The position numbers and the translations under genes are program-made. From Rallus limicola (lineage: Eukaryota > Chordata > Aves > Gruiformes > Rallidae), in NCBI GenBank assembly GCA_022605955.1, contig JAKCOZ010000226.1, forward strand, positions 310,001 to 374,000: a stretch of 64,000 nucleotides of DNA. Reading direction: 5' to 3'. Numbering within the stretch: position 1 is the first letter of the stretch; every line of letters starts with the position of its first letter. Below are positions 50,465-61,332 of the stretch, piece after piece. Below the pieces are notes generated by a model. The model was not told the DNA's origin, did not search any database, and was given only the letters and a program-made list of their open reading frames with translations.

Positions 50465-52990
50465 CATGTTTTGAACTGCAGTCTGCTAGGGCCGAGAAAA
50501 GCACCGTAGGAGGTTCCAGGCATGTTCCCTCTTTCCAGGCAAAGGAAAAGGCTGAGAGCCAAAGTGACAGGGTCTGCTCGTGTGTCCTGTTAGGAGGTTT
50601 CAGACAAGCTATGCCTTTCAGGCCTAGCTTCTTTACTTTGGGAGCTATTGCTGGACGTTTAGCATGTTTTGAACTGCAGTCTGCTAGGGCCGAGAAAAGC
50701 ACCGTAGGAGGTTCCAGGCATGTTCCTCTTTCCAGGCAAAGGAAAAGGCTGAGAGCCAAAGTGACAGGGTCTGCTCGTGTGTCCTGTTAGGAGGTTTCAG
50801 ACAAGCTATGCCTTTCAGGCCTAGCTTCTTTACTTTGGGAGCTATTGCTGGACGTTTAGCATGTTTTGAACTGCAGTCTGCTAGGGCCGAGAAAAGCACC
50901 GTAGGAGGTTCCAGGCATGTTCCCTCTTTCCAGGCAAAGGAAAAGGCTGAGAGCCAAAGTGACAGGGTCTGCTCGTGTGTCCTGTTAGGAGGTTTCAGAC
51001 AAGCTATGCCTTTCAGGCCTAGCTTCTTTACTTTGGGAGTTATTGCTGGACGTTTAGCATGTTTTGAACTGCAGTCTGCTAGGGCCGAGAAAAGCACCGT
51101 AGGAGGTTCCAGGCATGTTCCCTCTTTCCAGGCAAAGGAAAAGGCTGAGAGCCAAAGTGACAGGGTCTGCTCGTGTGTCCTGTTAGGAGGTTTCAGACAA
51201 GCTATGCCTTTCAGGCCTAGCTTCTTTACTTTGGGAGTTATTGCTGGACGTTTAGCATGTTTTGAACTGCAGTCTGCTAGGGCCGAGAAAAGCACCGTAG
51301 GAGGTTCCAGGCATGTTCCCTCTTTCCGGGCAAAGGAAAAGGCTGAGAGCCAAAGTGACAGGGTCTGTTCGTGTGTCCTGTTAGGAGGTTTCAGACAAGC
51401 TATGCCTTTCAGGCCTAGCTTCTTTACTTTGGGAGTTATTGCTGGACGTTTAGCATGTTTTGAACTGCAGTCTGCTAGGGCCGAGAAAAGCACCGTAGGA
51501 GGTTCCAGGCATGTTCCCTCTTTCCAGGCAAAGGAAAAGGCTGAGAGCCAAAGTGACAGGGTCTGCTCGTGTGTCCTGTTAGGAGGTTTCAGACAAGCTA
51601 TGCCTTTCAGGCCTAGCTTCTTTACTTTGGGAGTTATTGCTGGACGTTTAGCATGTTTTGAACTGCAGTCTGCTAGGGCCGAGAAAAGCACCGTAGGAGG
51701 TTCCAGGCACGTTCCCTCTTTCCAGGCAAAGGAAAAGGCTGAGAGCCAAAGTGACAGGGGTCTGCTCGTGTGTCCTGTTAGGAGGTTTCAGACACGCTAT
51801 GCCTTTCAGGCCTAGCTTCTTTACTTTGGGAGCTATTGCTGGACGTTTAGCATGTTTTGAACTGCAGTCTGCTAGGGCCGAGAAAAGCACCGTAGGAGGT
51901 TCCAGGCATGTTCCCCTCTTTCCGGGCAAAGGAAAAGGCTGAGAGCCAAAGTGACAGGGTCTGCTCGTGTGTCCTGTTAGGAGGTTTCAGACAAGCTATG
52001 CCTTTCAGGCCTAGCTTCTTTACTTTGGGAGTTATTGCTGGACGTTTAGCATGTTTTGAACTGCAGTCTGCTAGGGGCCGAGAAAAGCAGCGTAGCAGGT
52101 TCCAGGCATGTTCCCTCTTTCCAGGCAAAGGAAAAGGCTGAGAGCCAAAGTGACAGGGTCTGCTCGTGTGTCCTGTTAGGAGGTTTCAGACAAGCTATGC
52201 CTTTCAGGCCTAGCTTCTTTACTTTGGGAGCTATTGCTGGACGTTTAGCATGTTTTGAACTGCAGTCTGCTAGGGCCGAGAAAAGCACCGTAGGAGGTTC
52301 CAGGCATGTTCCCTCTTTCCAGGCAAAGGAAAAGGCTGAGAGCCAAAGTGACAGGGTCTGCTCGTGTGTCCTGTTAGGAGGTTTCAGACAAGCTATGCCT
52401 TTCAGGCCTAGCTTCTTTACTTTGGGAGTTATTGCTGGACGTTTAGCATGTTTTGAACTGCAGTCTGCTAGGGCCGAGAAAAGCACCGTAGCAGGTTCCA
52501 GGCATGTTCCCTCTTTCCAGGCAAAGGAAAAGGCTGAGAGCCAAAGTGACAGGGTCTGCTCGTGTGTCCTGTTAGGAGGTTTCAGACAAGCTATGCCTTT
52601 CAGGCCTAGCTTCTTTACTTTGGGAGTTATTGCTGGACGTTTAGCATGTTTTGAACTGCAGTCTGCTAGGGCCGAGAAAAGCACCGTAGGAGGTTCCAGG
52701 CATGTTCCCTCTTTCCAGGCAAAGGAAAAGGCTGAGAGCCAAAGTGACAGGGTCTGCTCGTGTGTCCTGTTAGGAGGTTTCAGACAAGCTATGCCTTTCA
52801 GGCCTAGCTTCTTTACTTTGGGAGCTATTGCTGGACGTTTAGCATGTTTTGAACTGCAGTCTGCTAGGGCCGAGAAAAGCACCGTAGGAGGTTCCAGGCA
52901 TGTTCCCTCTTTCCAGGCAAAGGAAAAGGCTGAGAGCCAAAGTGACAGGGTCTGCTCGTGTGTCCTGTTAGGAGGTTTCAGACAAGCTAT
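50465..52990 (+). repeat. Segmental duplication copy D1, about 13 monomers (partner 55,613-58,135)
   Basis: Markers shared with the partner at an offset of 5,148 bp include a one-base deletion (tgttcctctt near 50,725 and 55,873), tttccGggc (51,327 and 56,475), caggcaCgttcc (51,707 and 56,855), gacaCgct, agcaGcgtagCagg and gtagCagg. After about 51,759 the offset falls stepwise to 5,145 because this copy alone has three extra bases (caggggtctg, ttcccctc, taggggccg). The copies diverge after about 52,990. Confidence 0.88.
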
Positions 52991-55612
52991 GCCTTTCAGG
53001 CCTAGCTTCTTTACTTTGGGAGCTATTGCTGGACGTTTAGCATGTTTTGAACTGCAGTCTGCTAGGGCCGAGAAAAGCACCGTAGGAGGTTCCAGGCATG
53101 TTCCCTCTTTCCAGGCAAAGGAAAAGGCTGAGAGCCAAAGTGACAGGGTCTGCTCGTGTGTCCTGTTAGGAGGTTTCAGACAAGCTATGCCTTTCAGGCC
53201 TAGCTTCTTTACTTTGGGAGTTATTGCTGGACGTTTAGCATGTTTTGAACTGCAGTCTGCTAGGGCCGAGAAAAGCACCGTAGCAGGTTCCAGGCATGTT
53301 CCCTCTTTCCAGGCAAAGGAAAAGGCTGAGAGCCAAAGTGACAGGGTCTGCTCGTGTGTCCTGTTAGGAGGTTTCAGACAAGCTATGCCTTTCAGGCCTA
53401 GCTTCTTTACTTTGGGAGCTATTGCTGGACGTTTAGCATGTTTTGAACTGCAGTCTGCTAGGGCCGAGAAAAGCACCGTAGGAGGTTCCAGGCATGTTCC
53501 CTCTTTCCAGGCAAAGGAAAAGGCTGAGAGCCAAAGTGACTGGGTCTGCTCGTGTGTCCTGTTAGGAGGTTTCAGACAAGCTATGCCTTTCAGGCCTAGC
53601 TTCTTTACGTTGGGAGCTATTGCTGGACGTTAGCATGTTTTGAACTGCAGTCTGCTAGGGCCGAGAAAAGCACCGTAGGAGGTTCCAGGCATGTTCCCTC
53701 TTTCCAGGCAAAGGAAAAGGCTGAGAGCCAAAGTGACAGGGTCTGCTCGTGTGTCCTGTTAGGAGGTTTCAGACAAGCTATGCCTTTCAGGCCTAGCTTC
53801 TTTACTTTGGGAGCTATTGCTGGACGTTTAGCATGTTTTGAACTGCAGTCTGCTAGGGCCGAGAAAAGCACCGTAGGAGGTTCCAGGCATGTTCCCTCTT
53901 TCCAGGCAAAGGAAAAGGCTGAGAGCCAAAGTGACAGGGTCTGCTCGTGTGTCCTGTTAGGAGGTTTCAGACAAGCTATGCCTTTCAGGCCTAGCTTCTT
54001 TACTTTGGGAGCTATTGCTGGACGTTTAGCATGTTTTGAACTGCAGTCTGCTAGGGCCGAGAAAAGCACCGTAGGAGGTTCCAGGCATGTTCCCTCTTTC
54101 CAGGCAAAGGAAAAGGCTGAGAGCCAAAGTGACAGGGTCTGCTCGTGTGTCCTGTTAGGAGGTTTCAGACAAGCTATGCCTTTCAGGCCTAGCTTCTTTA
54201 CTTTGGGAGTTATTGCTGGACGTTTAGCATGTTTTGAACTGCAGTCTGCTAGGGCCGAGAAAAGCACCGTAGGAGGTTCCAGGCATGTTCCCTCTTTCCA
54301 GGCAAAGGAAAAGGCTGAGAGCCAAAGTGACAGGGTTTGTTCGTGTGTCCTGTTAGGAGGTTTCAGACAAGCTATGCCTTTCAGGCCTAGCTTCTTTACG
54401 TTGGGAGCTATTGCTGGACGTTTAGCATGTTTTGAACTGCAGTCTGCTAGGGCCGAGAAAAGCACCGTAGGATGTTCCAGGCATGTTCCCTCATTCCAGG
54501 CAAAGGAAAAGGCTGAGAGCCAAAGTGACAGGGTCTGCTCGTGTGTCCTGTTAGGAGGTTTCAGACAAGCTATGCCTTTCAGGCCTAGCTTCTTTACTTT
54601 GGGAGTTATTGCTGGACGTTTAGCATGTTTTGAACTGCAGTCTGCTAGGGCCGAGAAAAGCACCGTAGGAGGTTCCAGGCATGTTCCCTCTTTCCAGGCA
54701 AAGGAAAAGGCTGAGAGCCAAAGTGACAGGGTCTGCTCGTGTGTCCTGTTAGGAGGTTTCAGACAAGCTATGCCTTTCAGGCCTAGCTTCTTTACTTTGG
54801 GAGTTATTGCTGGACGTTTAGCATGTTTTGAACTGCAGTCTGCTAGGGCCGAGAAAAGCACCGTAGGAGGTTCCAGGCATGTTCCCTCTTTCCAGGCAAA
54901 GGAAAAGGCTTAGAGCCAAAGTGACAGGGTCTGCTCGTGTGTCCTGTTAAGAGGTTTCAGACAAGCTATGCCTTTCAGGCCTAGCTTCTTTACTTTGGGA
55001 GTTATTGCTGGACGTTTAGCATGTTTTGAACTGCAGTCTGCTAGGGCCGAGAAAAGCACCGTAGGAGGTTCCAGGCATGTTCCCTCTTTCCAGGCAAAGG
55101 AAAAGGCTGAGAGCCAAAGTGACAGGGTCTGCTCGTGTGTCCTGTTAGGAGGTTTCAGACAAGCTATGCCTTTCAGGCCTAGCTTCTTTACTTTGGGAGC
55201 TATTGCTGGACGTTTAGCATGTTTTGAACTGCAGTCTGCTAGGGCCGAGAAAAGCACCGTAGGAGGTTCCAGGCATGTTCCCTCTTTCCAGGCAAAGGAA
55301 AAGGCTGAGAGCCAAAGTGACAGGGTCTGCTCGTGTGTCCTGTTAGGAGGTTTCAGACAAGCTATGCCTTTCAGGCCTAGCTTCTTTACTTTGGGAGTTA
55401 TTGCTGGACGTTTAGCATGTTTTGAACTGCAGTCTGCTAAGGCCGAGAAAAGCACCGTAGGAGGTTCCAGGCACGTTCCCTCTTTCCAGGCAAAGGAAAA
55501 GGCTGAGAGCCAAAGTGACAGGGTCTGCTCGTGTGTCCTGTTAGGAGGTTTCAGACACGCTATGCCTTTCAGGCCTAGCTTCTTTACGTTGGGAGCTATT
55601 GCTGGACGTTAG

Positions 55613-58135
55613 CATGTTTTGAACTGCAGTCTGCTAGGGCCGAGAAAAGCACCGTAGGAGGTTCCAGGCATGTTCCCTCTTTCCAGGCAAAGGAAAAGGC
55701 TGAGAGCCAAAGTGACAGGGTCTGCTCGTGTGTCCTGTTAGGAGGTTTCAGACAAGCTATGCCTTTCAGGCCTAGCTTCTTTACTTTGGGAGCTATTGCT
55801 GGACGTTTAGCATGTTTTGAACTGCAGTCTGCTAGGGCCGAGAAAAGCACCGTAGGAGGTTCCAGGCATGTTCCTCTTTCCAGGCAAAGGAAAAGGCTGA
55901 GAGCCAAAGTGACAGGGTCTGCTCGTGTGTCCTGTTAGGAGGTTTCAGACAAGCTATGCCTTTCAGGCCTAGCTTCTTTACTTTGGGAGCTATTGCTGGA
56001 CGTTTAGCATGTTTTGAACTGCAGTCTGCTAGGGCCGAGAAAAGCACCGTAGGAGGTTCCAGGCATGTTCCCTCTTTCCAGGCAAAGGAAAAGGCTGAGA
56101 GCCAAAGTGACAGGGTCTGCTCGTGTGTCCTGTTAGGAGGTTTCAGACAAGCTATGCCTTTCAGGCCTAGCTTCTTTACTTTGGGAGTTATTGCTGGACG
56201 TTTAGCATGTTTTGAACTGCAGTCTGCTAGGGCCGAGAAAAGCACCGTAGGAGGTTCCAGGCATGTTCCCTCTTTCCAGGCAAAGGAAAAGGCTGAGAGC
56301 CAAAGTGACAGGGTCTGCTCGTGTGTCCTGTTAGGAGGTTTCAGACAAGCTATGCCTTTCAGGCCTAGCTTCTTTACTTTGGGAGTTATTGCTGGACGTT
56401 TAGCATGTTTTGAACTGCAGTCTGCTAGGGCCGAGAAAAGCACCGTAGGAGGTTCCAGGCATGTTCCCTCTTTCCGGGCAAAGGAAAAGGCTGAGAGCCA
56501 AAGTGACAGGGTCTGTTCGTGTGTCCTGTTAGGAGGTTTCAGACAAGCTATGCCTTTCAGGCCTAGCTTCTTTACTTTGGGAGTTATTGCTGGACGTTTA
56601 GCATGTTTTGAACTGCAGTCTGCTAGGGCCGAGAAAAGCACCGTAGGAGGTTCCAGGCATGTTCCCTCTTTCCAGGCAAAGGAAAAGGCTGAGAGCCAAA
56701 GTGACAGGGTCTGCTCGTGTGTCCTGTTAGGAGGTTTCAGACAAGCTATGCCTTTCAGGCCTAGCTTCTTTACTTTGGGAGTTATTGCTGGACGTTTAGC
56801 ATGTTTTGAACTGCAGTCTGCTAGGGCCGAGAAAAGCACCGTAGGAGGTTCCAGGCACGTTCCCTCTTTCCAGGCAAAGGAAAAGGCTGAGAGCCAAAGT
56901 GACAGGGTCTGCTCGTGTGTCCTGTTAGGAGGTTTCAGACACGCTATGCCTTTCAGGCCTAGCTTCTTTACTTTGGGAGCTATTGCTGGACGTTTAGCAT
57001 GTTTTGAACTGCAGTCTGCTAGGGCCGAGAAAAGCACCGTAGGAGGTTCCAGGCATGTTCCCTCTTTCCGGGCAAAGGAAAAGGCTGAGAGCCAAAGTGA
57101 CAGGGTCTGCTCGTGTGTCCTGTTAGGAGGTTTCAGACAAGCTATGCCTTTCAGGCCTAGCTTCTTTACTTTGGGAGTTATTGCTGGACGTTTAGCATGT
57201 TTTGAACTGCAGTCTGCTAGGGCCGAGAAAAGCAGCGTAGCAGGTTCCAGGCATGTTCCCTCTTTCCAGGCAAAGGAAAAGGCTGAGAGCCAAAGTGACA
57301 GGGTCTGCTCGTGTGTCCTGTTAGGAGGTTTCAGACAAGCTATGCCTTTCAGGCCTAGCTTCTTTACTTTGGGAGCTATTGCTGGACGTTTAGCATGTTT
57401 TGAACTGCAGTCTGCTAGGGCCGAGAAAAGCACCGTAGGAGGTTCCAGGCATGTTCCCTCTTTCCAGGCAAAGGAAAAGGCTGAGAGCCAAAGTGACAGG
57501 GTCTGCTCGTGTGTCCTGTTAGGAGGTTTCAGACAAGCTATGCCTTTCAGGCCTAGCTTCTTTACTTTGGGAGTTATTGCTGGACGTTTAGCATGTTTTG
57601 AACTGCAGTCTGCTAGGGCCGAGAAAAGCACCGTAGCAGGTTCCAGGCATGTTCCCTCTTTCCAGGCAAAGGAAAAGGCTGAGAGCCAAAGTGACAGGGT
57701 CTGCTCGTGTGTCCTGTTAGGAGGTTTCAGACAAGCTATGCCTTTCAGGCCTAGCTTCTTTACTTTGGGAGTTATTGCTGGACGTTTAGCATGTTTTGAA
57801 CTGCAGTCTGCTAGGGCCGAGAAAAGCACCGTAGGAGGTTCCAGGCATGTTCCCTCTTTCCAGGCAAAGGAAAAGGCTGAGAGCCAAAGTGACAGGGTCT
57901 GCTCGTGTGTCCTGTTAGGAGGTTTCAGACAAGCTATGCCTTTCAGGCCTAGCTTCTTTACTTTGGGAGCTATTGCTGGACGTTTAGCATGTTTTGAACT
58001 GCAGTCTGCTAGGGCCGAGAAAAGCACCGTAGGAGGTTCCAGGCATGTTCCCTCTTTCCAGGCAAAGGAAAAGGCTGAGAGCCAAAGTGACAGGGTCTGC
58101 TCGTGTGTCCTGTTAGGAGGTTTCAGACAAGCTAT
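55613..58135 (+). repeat. Segmental duplication copy D2, about 13 monomers (partner 50,465-52,990)
   Basis: Second copy of the segment, with the same marker order and the shared one-base deletion near 55,873, but without the three single-base insertions seen in the first copy. After about 58,135 it continues with monomers not found in the first copy, for example gcatCttccc near 58,245. Confidence 0.88.
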
Positions 58136-60540
58136 GCCTTTCAGGCCTAGCTTCTTTACTTTGGGAGTTATTGCTGGACGTTTAGCATGTTTTGAACTGC
58201 AGTCTGCTAGGGCCGAGAAAAGCACCGTAGGAGGTTCCAGGCATCTTCCCTCTTTCCAGGCAAAGGAAAAGGCTGAGAGCCAAAGTGACAGGGTCTGCTC
58301 GTGTGTCCTGTTAGGAGGTTTCAGACAAGCTATGCCTTTCAGGCCTAGCTTCTTTACTTTGGGAGTTATTGCTGGACGTTTAGCATGTTTTGAACTGCAG
58401 TCTGCTAGGGCCGAGAAAAGCACCGTAGGAGGTTCCAGGCATGTTCCCTCTTTCCAGGCAAAGGAAAAGGCTGAGAGCCAAAGTGACAGGGTCTGTTCGT
58501 GTGTCCTGTTAGGAGGTTTCAGACAAGCTATGCCTTTCAGGCCTAGCTTCTTTACTTTGGGAGCTATTGCTGGACGTTTAGCATGTTTTGAACTGCAGTC
58601 TGCTAGGGCCGAGAAAAGCACCGTAGGAGGTTCCAGGCATGTTCCCTCTTTCCAGGCAAAGGAAAAGGCTGAGAGCCAAAGTGACAGGGTCTGCTCGTGT
58701 GTCCTGTTAGGAGGTTTCAGACAAGCTATGCCTTTCAGGCCTAGCTTCTTTACTTTGGGAGCTATTGCTGGACGTTTAGCATGTTTTGAACTGCAGTCTG
58801 CTAGGGCCGAGAAAAGCACCGTAGGAGGTTCCAGGCATGTTCCCTCTTTCCAGGCAAAGGAAAAGGCTGAGAGCCAAAGTGACAGGGTCTGCTCGTGTGT
58901 CCTGTTAGGAGGTTTCAGACAAGCTATGCCTTTCAGGCCTAGCTTCTTTACTTTGGGAGCTATTGCTGGACGTTTAGCATGTTTTGAACTGCAGTCTGCT
59001 AGGGCCGAGAAAAGCACCGTAGGAGGTTCCAGGCATGTTCCCTCTTTCCAGGCAAAGGAAAAGGCTGAGAGCCAAAGTGACAGGGTCTGCTCGTGTGTCC
59101 TGTTAGGAGGTTTCAGACAAGCTATGCCTTTCAGGCCTAGCTTCTTTACTTTGGGAGCTATTGCTGGACGTTTAGCATGTTTTGAACTGCAGTCTGCTAG
59201 GGCCGAGAAAAGCACCGTAGGAGGTTCCAGGCATGTTCCCTCTTTCCAGGCAAAGGAAAAGGCTGAGAGCCAAAGTGACAGGGTCTGCTCGTGTGTCCTG
59301 TTAGGAGGTTTCAGACAAGCTATGCCTTTCAGGCCTAGCTTCTTTACGTTGGGAGCTATTGCTGGACGTTAGCATGTTTTGAACTGCAGTCTGCTAGGGC
59401 CGAGAAAAGCACCGTAGGAGGTTCCAGGCATGTTCCCTCTTTCCAGGCAAAGGAAAAGGCTGAGAGCCAAAGTGACAGGGTCTGCTCGTGTGTCCTGTTA
59501 GGAGGTTTCAGACAAGCTATGCCTTTCAGGCCTAGCTTCTTTACTTTGGGAGCTATTGCTGGACGTTTAGCATGTTTTGAACTGCAGTCTGCTAGGGCCG
59601 AGAAAAGCACCGTAGGAGGTTCCAGGCATGTTCCCTCTTTCCAGGCAAAGGAAAAGGCTGAGAGCCAAAGTGACAGGGTCTGCTCGTGTGTCCTGTTAGG
59701 AGGTTTCAGACAAGCTATGCCTTTCAGGCCTAGCTTCTTTACTTTGGGAGCTATTGCTGGACGTTTAGCATGTTTTGAACTGCAGTCTGCTAGGGCCGAG
59801 AAAAGCACCGTAGGAGGTTCCAGGCATGTTCCCTCTTTCCAGGCAAAGGAAAAGGCTGAGAGCCAAAGTGACAGGGTCTGCTCGTGTGTCCTGTTAGGAG
59901 GTTTCAGACAAGCTATGCCTTTCAGGCCTAGCTTCTTTACTTTGGGAGTTATTGCTGGACGTTTAGCATGTTTTGAACTGCAGTCTGCTAGGGCCGAGAA
60001 AAGCACCGTAGGAGGTTCCAGGCATGTTCCCTCTTTCCAGGCAAAGGAAAAGGCTGAGAGCCAAAGTGACAGGGTCTGTTCGTGTGTCCTGTTAGGAGGT
60101 TTCAGACAAGCTATGCCTTTCAGGCCTAGCTTCTTACGTTGGGAGCTATTGCTGGACGTTTAGCATGTTTTGAACTGCAGTCTGCTAGGGCCGAGAAAAG
60201 CACCGTAGGAGGTTCCAGTCATGTTCCCTCTTTCCAGGCAAAGGAAAAGGCTGAGAGCCAAAGTGACAGGGTCTGCTCGTGTGTCCTGTTAGGAGGTTAC
60301 AGACAAGCTATGCCTTTCAGGCCTAGCTTCTTTACTTTGGGAGCTATTGCTGGACGTTTAGCATGTTTTGAACTGCAGTCTGCTAGGGCCGAGAAAAGCA
60401 CCGTAGGAGGTTCCAGGCATGTTCCCTCTTTCCAGGCAAAGGAAAAGGCTGAGAGCCAAAGTGACAGGGTCTGCTCGTGTGTCCTGTTAGGAGGTTTCAG
60501 ACAAGCTATGCCTTTCAGGCCTAGCTTCTTTACTTTGGGA

Positions 60541-61332
60541 GTTATTTCTGGACGTTTAGCACGTCTTGAACTGCAGTCTGCTAGGGCCGAGAAAAGCACC
60601 GTAGGAGGTTCCAGGCATGTTCCCTCTTTCCAAGCAAAGGAAAAGGCTGAGAGCCAAAGTGACAGAGTCTGCTCGTGTGGCCTGTTAGGAGGTTTCAGAC
60701 AAGCTATGCCTTTCAGGCCTAGCTTCTTTACTTTGGGAGGTATTGCTGGACGTTTAGCATGTTTTGAACTGCAGTCTGCTAGGGCCGAGAAAAGCACCGT
60801 AGGAGGTTCCAGGCATGTTCCCTCTTTCCAGGCAAAGGAAAAGGCTGAGAGCCAAAGTGACAGGGTCTGCTCGTGTGTCCTGTTAGGAGGTTTCAGACAA
60901 GCTATGCCTTTCAGGCCTAGCTTCTTTACTTTGGGAGTTATTTCTGGACGTTTAGCACGTCTTGAACTGCAGTCTGCTAGGGCCGAGAAAAGCACCGTAG
61001 GAGGTTCCAGGCATGTTCCCTCTTTCCAAGCAAAGGAAAAGGCTGAGAGCCAAAGTGACAGGGTCTGCTCGTGTGGCCTGTTAGGAGGTTTCAGACAAGC
61101 TATGCCTTTCAGGCCTAGCTTCTTTACTTTGGGAGGTATTGCTGGACGTTTAGCATGTTTTGAACTGCAGTCTGCTAGGGCCGAGAAAAGCACCGTAGGA
61201 GGTTCCAGGCATGTTCCCTCTTTCCAGGCAAAGGAAAAGGCTGAGAGCCAAAGTGACAGGGTCTGCTCGTGTGTCCTGTTAGGAGGTTTCAGACAAGCTA
61301 TGCCTTTCAGGCCTAGCTTCTTTACTTTGGGA
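60541..61332 (+). repeat. Nascent dimeric higher-order repeat, 2 x 396 bp
   Basis: A two-monomer unit occurs twice in tandem. Monomer 1 has gttatttctgg, gcacgtcttg, ttccaAgcaaag and gtgtgGcctg (60675 and 61071); monomer 2 has gggagGtatt (60739 and 61135). All recur exactly 396 bp apart. gtgtgGcctg and gggagGtatt appear nowhere else that I noticed in the window. The copies differ at cagAgtctg (near 60,664) versus cagggtctg (near 61,060), so the duplication is recent but not brand new. Confidence 0.85.
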
